The position numbers and the translations under genes were made by a program. A DNA stretch of 64,000 nt from Streptomyces sp. TRM68416 (GTDB lineage: Bacteria > Actinomycetota > Actinomycetes > Streptomycetales > Streptomycetaceae). Under the pieces are notes generated by a model. The model was not told the DNA's origin, did not search any database, and was given only the letters and a program-made list of their open reading frames with translations. The stretch spans positions 62,001 to 126,000 of the forward strand of contig NZ_JACVWU010000001.1 of NCBI RefSeq assembly GCF_014596915.1. The letters are read 5' to 3'. Shown in pieces: positions 7,706 to 15,282 of this stretch. Each line of letters begins with the position of its first letter. The stretch's first letter is position 1.

Positions 7706-9420
7706 CGGTGGGCGGTCGCCCTTCCGAGCAGGGCGCACACGAGGACGCACTGGGCGGTGGCGGCCGTGCCGTAGACGGCCAGGCCGACGGTGGGCGGTGT
7801 GCCGGTGCGGGTGGCCAGGGCGAGGGTCTGGGCGAGGGCCGCGAGGACGCAGAGGGTGGCGGCGCCGGTGATCGCGCCGAACGACTGGAGCAGCAGGCCG
7901 GTCCACATCACGGTGCCGAGCAGGAGGAGGGCGGTGAGGCGGGTGGGGTCCGTGGCGGGGGCGTGGGGCCACAGGGCGGTGGTGGCGAGGGTGAGGGCGA
8001 GCAGGGTGGTGAGGTAGGCGGTGAGGCAGGTGATGAGGGTGCGGGCGGTGGTGCGGCGGAAGGCGGTCGGGGTGGTGGTGGAGCGGAGGCCGGCGAGGCT
8101 GCCGCTGCGGAAGCGGTGCAGCAGGTACTCGGCGGGGCCCATGCTGAGGGTGAGGGCGACGGCTGCGGGGGCCGCTACGGCGGTGGTGGCGGCGCCCGTG
8201 AGGGCGTCGCCGAGAGCGGCGTGGACGACGAGGACGCCGCTGCCGAGGCCGAACAGGGCGTACGGGAGGGATGCGGTGAGCGCGGGTCCGGGGGTGCCCG
8301 GGGTGGGTGTGGGCCGGGGGTGGGTCGCGCGGCCCGGCGCTGTCGGGGTGCCGCCTGCGCCCACCCGTGCCGCCCCAGCGGCACGACTGCCCGCAGGCTG
8401 AGCGGCGCGGCTGCCCGCAGGGCGAGGGGCGCGCGTGCCCGCAGGGTGTGCGGCATGACTGCCCGCAGGCTGTGCGGAGGGGGGCGCTGCTGTGTGCCGG
8501 GTGGGGTGGCGCCCCGAAGGGGCGCGGGGAACTGCGCGATCAGCCCCCACCGGCCCGCAGCCGCCCGCAGGGCCACGGCTTCGCGGCGGGAGGACTTTCA
8601 GGAGCGCCAGGAGCGTCACCCCGGTCAGGGAAGCCAGCAGGAGGGCGAGTCTCAGCACCTCGGGGAGCGGGTGTACCAGGGTCAGGGCCGCGCCCGCTGT
8701 CATGGGGGTCAGGGCCGCCAGGAGGGGACGTTCGTGGCCCAGGACCAGGAGGGTAGTGGCGGCAGCCAGGTAGCAGGACTGGCCGGTGGCGAAGAGGGCC
8801 GCGGCCGGCGTGGCCGTGCCTGCCACGGCCAGCGCGACCAGGGTGCCCAGGAGGGCGCCGGTCGGGGCGCCGACAAGGAGCGCGCGGCGGGCCGCTGTGC
8901 GGTCGCCCAGCCCCAGCCAGGAGTACGCCCGGTGGGCCAGGCCCTGGTTCCAGGTCCAGCCGCACAGCGCACCGGCCAGCAGCGGAACCGTCCCCGCGGG
9001 GAGGCCGAAGTCGCCCCTGGGGCCGGTGAGGAAGGGCGCGCCGAGGACGTAGCCGAGGCCGGGGAGGGCGAAGACGATGCCGCGCAGCAGGCAGCCCAGC
9101 AGGCCCGCGGACCGCCACCGGTCGTGGGGCGGGCCTTCAGGTTCGGGGTAGCGGCGGGGGACGCGCTCGTAGAGCTCCTCGGCCAGCGCGAAGGAGTTCT
9201 TCACGCCGTAGCGTTCGCGTATCTGGTCGTCGGAGAGGCCGTCGGACTCCAGCAGCGCGGCGATCTCGTCGGGGTGGACCGCGGCGGCCACGAAGTCGTC
9301 GAGGCGGTCGGCGAGTTCGTCGATCGGGTCCGGCTGGGCCCCGCCGGGTGTGCGCTGCCGGGGGATCGAGGGCAGGGCGTCGGCGCGGGTGCCCGGGGGC
9401 ATCCAGAGGCCGCCGCTCAC
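7702..9420 (-). CDS. Polytopic membrane protein of the polysaccharide locus, possible exporter
   Basis: A 572-residue protein with a cytosolic N-terminus (residues ~1-125, including QIRERYGVKNSFALAEELYE), a membrane block at ~125-275, a long Pro/Ala/Gly linker at ~281-382, and a second membrane block at ~383-570. Its position between the PelF-like transferase and two glycoside hydrolases suggests a PelG-like role in moving the polymer across the membrane, but I cannot assign it to that family. The GTG start overlaps the glycosyltransferase stop by 4 bases (GTGA). The linker is encoded by a dispersed chromosomal repeat with a 24-bp tandem expansion, so the reading frame appears to have absorbed inserted DNA. 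Confidence 0.75.
   Translation of the reverse strand: MSGGLWMPPGTRADALPSIPRQRTPGGAQPDPIDELADRLDDFVAAAVHPDEIAALLESDGLSDDQIRERYGVKNSFALAEELYERVPRRYPEPEGPPHDRWRSAGLLGCLLRGIVFALPGLGYVLGAPFLTGPRGDFGLPAGTVPLLAGALCGWTWNQGLAHRAYSWLGLGDRTAARRALLVGAPTGALLGTLVALAVAGTATPAAALFATGQSCYLAAATTLLVLGHERPLLAALTPMTAGAALTLVHPLPEVLRLALLLASLTGVTLLALLKVLPPRSRGPAGGCGPVGADRAVPRAPSGRHPTRHTAAPPSAQPAGSHAAHPAGTRAPRPAGSRAAQPAGSRAAGAARVGAGGTPTAPGRATHPRPTPTPGTPGPALTASLPYALFGLGSGVLVVHAALGDALTGAATTAVAAPAAVALTLSMGPAEYLLHRFRSGSLAGLRSTTTPTAFRRTTARTLITCLTAYLTTLLALTLATTALWPHAPATDPTRLTALLLLGTVMWTGLLLQSFGAITGAATLCVLAALAQTLALATRTGTPPTVGLAVYGTAATAQCVLVCALLGRATAHR
8316..8571. repeat. Dispersed Streptomyces GC-rich repeat, copy inside coding sequence
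   Basis: Contains the element's left part (GCGCGGCCCGGCGC, GTGCCGCC, GCCGCCCCAGCGGCAC) and right part: a 7-bp hairpin 8509-8525 and the core GGGGCGCGGGGAACTGCGCG from 8519. Related sequences lie at 15028-15078, 19331-19430 and 44758-44838. This copy is in frame within the membrane-protein gene and encodes its hydrophilic linker. Confidence 0.7.
8388..8483. repeat. Four 24-bp tandem repeats encoding PAGSxAAx units
   Basis: TGCCCGCAGG recurs at 8388, 8412, 8436 and 8460, exactly 24 bases apart, giving four 8-residue units in the encoded linker (PAGSHAAH, PAGTRAPR, PAGSRAAQ, PAGSRAAG). The other copies of the surrounding element carry only one unit. Confidence 0.85.
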
Positions 9421-10937
9421 CAGTCGGCCCCGGCCGTCGCGACCTTCTCGTACCAGGGGTCGCGCAGTTCGAGGGTCCAGTCGGCGACGGTCTCGACGGC
9501 CGGCTCGTACACCTCGGGCAGGCCCGCGAGTTCCTGGTAGATCGTCCGGAAGGCGTTCACGGAGCGGCGCAGGGTGAACCGGTCGATGACCCGCTGGCGG
9601 GACAACCGGCCCAGTTCCAGGCGGCGTTCGTCGTCCCGCAAGAGGGTGAGGGCGGCCGCGGCCATCTTCTCGGGCTCGCGCGGCGGGACGACCAGGCCGG
9701 TGTCGCCGACGGCCTCGCGCACGCCCCCGACGTCCGTCGAGACCGTCGTACGGCCGCAGGACATGGCCTCGATGATGGAGAACGGGAAGCCCTCGGAGAT
9801 GGAGGACAGCATGACGACGTGGCCGGCGGCGTAGGCGCGCCAGACCTCGCTGATGCGGCCCTCGAAGGTCAGGCCGTCGGTGACGCCCAGTTCGGCGGCG
9901 AGTTTCTCCAGCCGCGTCGCGTAGGCCTCGCCGCCGGGCGGGACCGGGCCGAACAACCGCAGCCGGGTGTCGGGGAGTTCGGCGCGGACCATGGCGTAGG
10001 CGTGGAGCAGGGTCTCCAGGTCCTTGATGGGGTCGACGCGGCCGCACCAGGTGAGCGTGGGGACGTCGGGTTCGGGGCCCGCGTGCGGGAAGGCGTGCGG
10101 GTCGACGCCGTTGTAGACGGTGCGGATGCGGTCGGCGTCGGCGCCGCCGCGCTCCTCCCAGCGGCGGTTGTACTGGTTGCACGGTGTGATCAGGTCGGCC
10201 GCGCGGTAGCCGTGTGAATTGAGTTCACGGTAGAAGCCGAGCATGAACGCCTTGACCGGCCAGCGCTGTTCGGCGCTGCGGTAGCCGAGGTAGCGCTCAC
10301 GCAGGTAGATGCCGTGCTCGGTGAGCAGGAACGGTACGCCGTCCAGCTTGCGCGCGGCGAGCGCGGGCAGCGTGGCCAGGCCGCTGCTCACGGCGTGCGC
10401 GACCGAGTCCTCGGGGATGCGCACGCCCAGCGGGCGCAGGGCGTGTTCCAGCAGGTCGGTCGCGGTCAGCGCGTCATGGACGGTGGGCCGGGCGGCGGCC
10501 GTCGGCAGGTGCGGCATCGACCAGATCCACATCAGGGAGCGCAGCGCGGACTCGGTGCGCAGCGCCGCCGACAGCCGTCCGCCGCGGGCGAGTTCGGCCA
10601 GCTCGTACAGGGCCTCGCCGAAGTCGGCCCGCGCCCCGGGGTCCAGGAAGGAGAGCAGGAACCGCTCGTAGGAGTCGAGGAAGCGGCGGCGGGCCCGGCC
10701 GTAGGGGGCGCGCCCCGAGGGTGTGGGCCCCCAGGTGGGCACCGAGGTGTGCCGGGAGACGTTGGGCGGCAGCTCCCAGGTCACCGGTTCGCGGCCGGTC
10801 CCGGTGAGCGAGACGATGTGGAAGTCGACCTCCGGCATGCCCTTGACGAGCTGGTCGCACCAGGTGCTGACGCCGCCGTGGACATGCGGATAGGTGCCTT
10901 CGGTGAGCATGGTGACATGACGGCCCGTTCGCCTCAT
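9417..10937 (-). CDS. PelF-like GT4 glycosyltransferase
   Basis: A 506-residue cytosolic GT-B glycosyltransferase. N-terminal features: MLTEGTYPHVHGGVSTWCDQ, the acceptor-side glycine-rich loop typical of PelF, and TEHGIYLRERYLGY. The C-terminal donor domain has VYNGVDPHAF, CGRVDPIKDLETLL, and EGFPFSIIEAMSCGR, the retaining GT4 E-x7-E motif, near residue 410. PelF uses a UDP-sugar to polymerise the amino-sugar polymer Pel; the same role is inferred here. I chose the ATG at 10937 (MRRTGRHVTM) with a GGGGG-rich site 8-9 bases upstream. Its stop overlaps the next gene's GTG by 4 bases. Confidence 0.87.
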   Translation of the reverse strand: MRRTGRHVTMLTEGTYPHVHGGVSTWCDQLVKGMPEVDFHIVSLTGTGREPVTWELPPNVSRHTSVPTWGPTPSGRAPYGRARRRFLDSYERFLLSFLDPGARADFGEALYELAELARGGRLSAALRTESALRSLMWIWSMPHLPTAAARPTVHDALTATDLLEHALRPLGVRIPEDSVAHAVSSGLATLPALAARKLDGVPFLLTEHGIYLRERYLGYRSAEQRWPVKAFMLGFYRELNSHGYRAADLITPCNQYNRRWEERGGADADRIRTVYNGVDPHAFPHAGPEPDVPTLTWCGRVDPIKDLETLLHAYAMVRAELPDTRLRLFGPVPPGGEAYATRLEKLAAELGVTDGLTFEGRISEVWRAYAAGHVVMLSSISEGFPFSIIEAMSCGRTTVSTDVGGVREAVGDTGLVVPPREPEKMAAAALTLLRDDERRLELGRLSRQRVIDRFTLRRSVNAFRTIYQELAGLPEVYEPAVETVADWTLELRDPWYEKVATAGADW

Positions 10938-11033
10938 GCGTGAGTTCCCCCCTGCGGAACAGGTACGACGGCCCGACGGCCCGAAGCGCACCCCGGCCGG
11001 TCGGTGCGGGGTGCGCGTGCCGGTGCCGCGGTG

Positions 11034-13067
11034 CTACGACGGCAGCTTCAGCGTGAGAGCGGACTGGAGCGCGGCCGGAGTGGCCCAGGCCGAGCGCGCC
11101 CCCGCGTACGGGGTGCCGAACGCGGTGGTGCCGAGCAGCAGTTGCTTCCTGGTGCCCTCCGGCGCGGTCACCGGGATCTGGGTCCTGGAGGGCGCGGTGA
11201 CGGTGACGGTGGAGCCGATGCGGTAGGCGGTGACCCGGTTGTTGGCGACGGCCGCCCGCCATGCGGCGCGGCGCTGGAGCTCGGTCCCGATGGCCTTCTG
11301 CGCGAGGTTCTCCACCGGGGTGTTGTCGGCGAACAGGGCCCGGTAGTCGGCCAGTACCTTCGCCATCACCGGGTACAGGATCCGGTCCTCGGCCAGGTTG
11401 GACTGGTGGGCGTAGTGCGGGCGCGGGTCGTTGGCGATCACGTGCCCGAGGGCGATGCGGGCCTCCTGCGGGACGATGTACTCGTCGTAGCCGGTGGCCG
11501 GGTCCAGCGGGGCGTCGAGGCAGGTGGAGGCCGGGTTGGTGGTGCAGACGCCGCTGCCGCCGTCCTCCGCCGAGGTGTAGATCCAGTTGTACTCGTCGAC
11601 CATCTCGGCCTTGGTGCCGGTGTTGTAGTACACGTTCATCGGGTGCCGGGGCACGGTCAGGGCGGCGCCGACCGCCCGCTGTTCGGGCTCGCGGGAGTTG
11701 TCGGAGGCGATCCACTTGACGCCGTTGTCGGCGAGGGCGCCGGCCAGGTTCGGGTTGTCGTTCGGCTGCTGGGGCAGCGTCTTCAGACCCGAGTGCTCGC
11801 CCGTGACCAGTTCGGTGCGGTCCAGCGGAAGGCCCTTGGCCACACCCCAGTTGTGGTTGTCGCGGATCTGCGCGGCGATCTCGGCGCGGCTCATGTACTT
11901 CGTCGAGCCGTCGGCGTTCTTCGCGCAGGTCCACGGCACGGTCGAGGTGTCCTGGACGCAGCCGAGGAAGGGGTGCGTGTACGTGTGGTTGATCCAGCGG
12001 TACTGCGAGCGGTCCGCGAGCAGCCGGGCGGTGAGCGCGTCGGTGCCGCCGTGCTCGCTCTTCCACTCCTCGCCGGAGCCGGCGTTGTAGACCATGTCCA
12101 TGGTGAAGCCGTGCTCGCGCTGCCACTGGGCGGCGTGGACGGCGTCCGCGGCCGTCATGCGGATCGGGTCGATCTCCTCGCCGCCGCCGACGCAGTCGAT
12201 GTCGCCGGGCGTGCAGTTGCGCTCGGTGTCCCAGCGGGCGTCGGGGGCGAAGACGTCGTCGATGTGCACGGCGAAGTGGTTGCGGTCCCGGCCCAGGTGG
12301 ACGCCCTGGGTCAGCCATTCGACGATGCCCCGGGCGAGCAGCCGGAACTGCTGCTGGTGCTGGTTGTAGGCGAAGGTCACCACCAGCTCGCGCCGCCCGT
12401 CGTGCGCGTACTCGCCGACCAGGCTGCCGTTGCCCGAGCCCTCGGGCACGGGGACGTCCACGTAGCTGGTGAAGCCCTCGCGGGGGCGGGCGACGTAGCC
12501 GTAACTCTCCTGGACCGTCGGGGAGTTGTCCTCGAAGGCGAAGGCGCCGTCGAGATAGCCGAACCACTTCGCCCGCCCGGCGGCGGTGACCGTGGCCGCG
12601 CGCCCGTCGAGGCTGCCGGCCCAGCCGCCCTCGCTGGTGTAGTCGAGGCCGACGCCCGGGTGCGCCCAGGTGTAGGCGTCGACCTGCGGGATGCCGTAGG
12701 TCCGCTCGTAGGCCTCCAGCGCGCTCTGCTCGGCGGAACCGGCGCCGAAGGGGGCCTCGTTCGGCAGGACCACGCCCTGGAACTTCGCCCGCGGCCGGCC
12801 GCCGACCGTGTCGCTCAGGAACGCCGCGGTGAGGACCGGGCGGCGGGAGTCGTTCAGGTCGACGGTGGTGTACGGGATGCCGGTGCTCTTCAGCTGGGCG
12901 GCGATGGCGCGCACCGCGCTGCCGCCGTCGTCCACCACCAGCACCCTGAGATCGATCCGCGGATCCACCGCGGCACTCGCGCCGGGCGCCCCCGAGCCCA
13001 GCGTGAGTACGCCCGCCGTGCTCAGGGCGACGGCCGTGTTTCTCCATCTGCGCGCACTCTGCGCCAT
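11034..13067 (-). CDS. Secreted PelA/Agd3-type polysaccharide deacetylase
   Basis: A 677-residue secreted protein starting MAQSARRWRNT with a signal peptide cleaved near ASAA (residue ~32). An N-terminal Rossmann-like region (LRVLVVDDGG, VVLPNEAPFG) precedes the deacetylase part, which shows the NodB-like metal set as AVHIDDVFAPDARWD and WINHTYTHPFLG (H-x3-H). This combination is typical of CE18 enzymes such as Agd3 and the deacetylase domain of PelA, which remove acetyl groups from GalNAc polymers and make them cationic. A GGAGGG site lies 7 bases before this ATG; the in-frame ATG at 13085 lacks one. First gene of the locus; 96 bases separate it from the GT4 gene. Confidence 0.85.
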   Translation of the reverse strand: MAQSARRWRNTAVALSTAGVLTLGSGAPGASAAVDPRIDLRVLVVDDGGSAVRAIAAQLKSTGIPYTTVDLNDSRRPVLTAAFLSDTVGGRPRAKFQGVVLPNEAPFGAGSAEQSALEAYERTYGIPQVDAYTWAHPGVGLDYTSEGGWAGSLDGRAATVTAAGRAKWFGYLDGAFAFEDNSPTVQESYGYVARPREGFTSYVDVPVPEGSGNGSLVGEYAHDGRRELVVTFAYNQHQQQFRLLARGIVEWLTQGVHLGRDRNHFAVHIDDVFAPDARWDTERNCTPGDIDCVGGGEEIDPIRMTAADAVHAAQWQREHGFTMDMVYNAGSGEEWKSEHGGTDALTARLLADRSQYRWINHTYTHPFLGCVQDTSTVPWTCAKNADGSTKYMSRAEIAAQIRDNHNWGVAKGLPLDRTELVTGEHSGLKTLPQQPNDNPNLAGALADNGVKWIASDNSREPEQRAVGAALTVPRHPMNVYYNTGTKAEMVDEYNWIYTSAEDGGSGVCTTNPASTCLDAPLDPATGYDEYIVPQEARIALGHVIANDPRPHYAHQSNLAEDRILYPVMAKVLADYRALFADNTPVENLAQKAIGTELQRRAAWRAAVANNRVTAYRIGSTVTVTAPSRTQIPVTAPEGTRKQLLLGTTAFGTPYAGARSAWATPAALQSALTLKLPS

Positions 13068-13087
13068 GTGCTGTCCCTCCCCCAAGT

Positions 13088-13138
13088 GGATCCTCCGGTG
13101 GCACGTCCGCCTCCGGTGGCACGTCCGGGGGAGGATCC
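13088..13138 (-). promoter_or_regulatory. Inverted repeat enclosing an 18-bp tandem repeat in the deacetylase leader
   Basis: TGGATCCTCC (13087-13096) and GGAGGATCCA (13130-13139) form a 10-bp inverted repeat. Between the arms lies a perfect 18-bp tandem duplication (13092-13109 and 13110-13127, CCTCCGGTGGCACGTCCG). It sits 20-70 bases upstream of the deacetylase start and could act as a regulatory RNA hairpin or a paired protein-binding site. The rest of 13140-13352 holds no gene I can support. Confidence 0.45.
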
Positions 13139-13352
13139 ATGGAAATCATGCGAAGCGGTGAGCGAACGGCTCACCGGAACGGGACGAGTGTGGCTCAGGT
13201 CACCCGGTGTGAGGGTTGGGAAATGGCGATGACACCACCGACAGGTGAACGGCCGCAGGAATGAGCGAACGACACACACGCGCGTAGGCTCATCCCGAGT
13301 GTCAGCCGCACCGGGGAAGGCCCCGCTGCGCCCGCACCCTGTGGTCGGATCT

Positions 13353-13390
13353 AGGGTCGGTCGTCGGGCCCGGTCGACCCTTATTTTTCG
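13353..13390 (+). terminator. Hairpin with T-rich tract upstream of pepA, possible attenuator
   Basis: AGGGTCG (13353-13359) pairs with CGACCCT (13375-13381), followed at once by TATTTTT. The structure ends about 40 bases before the pepA start and has the form of an intrinsic terminator. T-tracts are rare in this GC-rich DNA. No plus-strand gene precedes it, so it may be an attenuator in the pepA leader. Confidence 0.4.
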
Positions 13391-13429
13391 GCCACAGCAA
13401 CTTCACATCGGAAGCGAGATTTCACCACC

Positions 13430-14956
13430 GTGACTGCTCTCACTCTCAGCACCGCCGCGGCGGCCGGCCTGCGGGCCGACGCGATCGTGATCGGTGTCGC
13501 CAAGGGCGCCAAGGGACCCGTCGTCGCACCGGGCGCGGAAGCCGTGGACAAGGGGTACGACGGCAGGCTCGCCGCCGTCCTGGAGACCCTCGGCGCCTCC
13601 GGCGGCGAGGGCGAGGTGACCAAGCTCCCCGCGCCGGCCGGCTTCAAGGCGCCGCTCGTGGTCGCCGTCGGCCTCGGCGCGGAGCCCGAGAAGGACGCCC
13701 AGTACGACGCCGAGGCGCTGCGCCGGGCCGCCGGTGCCGCCGCCCGCGCCCTGGCCGGCAGCAAGAAGGCCGCCTTCGCGCTGCCGCTGGCCGACGCCGC
13801 CGACGCCGGCGCCGTCGGGGAGGGCGTGCTGCTCGGCGCCTACTCCTTCGACTCCTACAAGGACGCCGGCAAGGACGCCAAGGCCAAGAACGGCAAGGCG
13901 CCGCTCGCCGAGGCCGCCCTGCTCGGCGGCAAGCCCCGCGACAAGGCGTACAAGGCGGCGCTGGAGCGCGCGACCGCCGTCTCCGAGGAGCTCAACCGCG
14001 CCCGCGACCTGATCAACACCCCGCCCAACGACCTCAACCCCGAGTCCTTCGCCGCGATCGCCCAGGCCGCGGCCAAGGAGCACGGCATCAAGGTGCAGGT
14101 CCTCGACGTCAAGGCGTTGGAGAAGGGCGGCTACGGCGGCATCCTCGGCGTCGGCTCCGGCTCGGCGGCCGGCCCGCGCCTGGTGAAGCTGTCGTACACC
14201 TCCTCCAAGGCCAAGAAGCACCTCGCGTTCGTCGGCAAGGGCATCACCTACGACTCGGGCGGCATCTCGCTCAAGCCGGCCGGCCACAACGAGACCATGA
14301 AGTGCGACATGAGCGGTGCGGCGGCGGTCTTCGCCGCCGTGGTCGCCGCCGCGCGCCTCGGCCTCGAGGTCAACGTCACCGGCTGGCTGGCGCTCGCCGA
14401 GAACATGCCGTCGGGCACCGCCACCCGCCCGGGTGACGTGCTGCGCATGTTCAGCGGCAAGACGGTGGAGGTGCTCAACACCGACGCCGAGGGCCGGCTG
14501 GTCCTGGCGGACGCGCTGTGGGCGGCGTCCGCGGAGAAGCCGGACGCCATCGTGGACGTGGCCACGCTGACCGGCGCGATGATGCTGGCGCTGGGCAACC
14601 GGACGTTCGGGATCATGGCGAACGACGACGCGTTCCGCTCCGCGCTGCACGAGGCCGCGGAGGAGGTGGGCGAGCCGGCGTGGCCGATGCCGCTGCCGGA
14701 GCACCTGCGCAAGGGCATGGACTCGCAGGTCGCCGACATCGCGAACATGGGCGAGCGGATGGGCGGCGGTCTGGTCGCCGGTCTGTTCCTGCGGGAGTTC
14801 GTGGGCGAGGGCATCACCTGGGCGCACCTGGACATCGCGGGTCCGGCCTTCAACGAGGGCGGGCCGTTCGGGTACACGCCCAAGGGCGGTACGGGGACGG
14901 CCGTGCGGACGCTGGTGCGGGTCGCGGAGCTGACCGCGGCCGGCGATCTGGGCTGA
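13430..14956 (+). CDS. pepA: Leucyl aminopeptidase (M17)
   Basis: A 508-residue cytosolic di-metal aminopeptidase releasing N-terminal residues, preferably Leu, from peptides. The C-terminal catalytic domain carries the M17 signature NTDAEGRLVLADAL (about residues 350-363), the metal/Lys segment FVGKGITYDSGGISLKP, and the MKCDMSGAAAV stretch. The N-terminal ~160 residues form the less conserved macro-type domain. The start is GTG; no strong ribosome binding site is visible. A terminator follows at 14963. Adjacent to lpd as in other Streptomyces. Confidence 0.95.
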   Translation: MTALTLSTAAAAGLRADAIVIGVAKGAKGPVVAPGAEAVDKGYDGRLAAVLETLGASGGEGEVTKLPAPAGFKAPLVVAVGLGAEPEKDAQYDAEALRRAAGAAARALAGSKKAAFALPLADAADAGAVGEGVLLGAYSFDSYKDAGKDAKAKNGKAPLAEAALLGGKPRDKAYKAALERATAVSEELNRARDLINTPPNDLNPESFAAIAQAAAKEHGIKVQVLDVKALEKGGYGGILGVGSGSAAGPRLVKLSYTSSKAKKHLAFVGKGITYDSGGISLKPAGHNETMKCDMSGAAAVFAAVVAAARLGLEVNVTGWLALAENMPSGTATRPGDVLRMFSGKTVEVLNTDAEGRLVLADALWAASAEKPDAIVDVATLTGAMMLALGNRTFGIMANDDAFRSALHEAAEEVGEPAWPMPLPEHLRKGMDSQVADIANMGERMGGGLVAGLFLREFVGEGITWAHLDIAGPAFNEGGPFGYTPKGGTGTAVRTLVRVAELTAAGDLG

Positions 14957-14962
14957 TGACAT

Positions 14963-15001
14963 CGACGGGGCCTCGCGCGCGGGTAGAGCGAGGCCCCGTC
15001 G
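14963..15001 (+). terminator. pepA terminator
   Basis: A 13-bp inverted repeat (CGACGGGGCCTCG, 14963-14975, and its complement 14989-15001) begins 7 bases after the pepA stop. Loop of 13 bases, no T-tract. Confidence 0.75.
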
Positions 15002-15027
15002 CCCACGGACTGGGAACGTGCTGTCCG

Positions 15028-15078
15028 ACGGCGGCTGCGGGTCCGTTGTGGCTGGTCGCGCAGTTTCCCGCGCCCCTG
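15028..15078. repeat. Dispersed GC-rich repeat, partial copy in reverse orientation
   Basis: The minus strand reads AGGGGCGCGGGAAACTGCGC followed by GACCAGCC and CCGCAGCCGCC, matching the right half of the element at 8519-8571 with few changes. It lies between the pepA terminator and lpd. Confidence 0.6.
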
Positions 15079-15282
15079 AGTACGTCCCCTCACCCCCGTT
15101 ACAAGTGAGCGTGGTACGTCTCACAGCCTGGCCCGGCGTCTCCTCCGCCCCCGACAAGTGCGAAGATGGGCTCGGCAGGACAGGGCCCCCACCACAGGGC
15201 CGAAGAGAAGAGCGGCCGGACACCCAGCCGCCGCCCGGTCACTGGAGACCGGCGTACGGCGCACATGCATGGAGGACGTGAC

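Noticed and set aside
10474..13149. 891-residue minus-strand open frame overlapping the deacetylase and GT4 genes
   Set aside because: Arg/Pro/Gly-rich shadow of the real frames, with no recognisable domain; typical of GC-rich DNA.
11004..13232. 742-residue plus-strand open frame
   Set aside because: Antisense of the deacetylase, Gly/Val/Arg-rich, no domain, no ribosome binding site.
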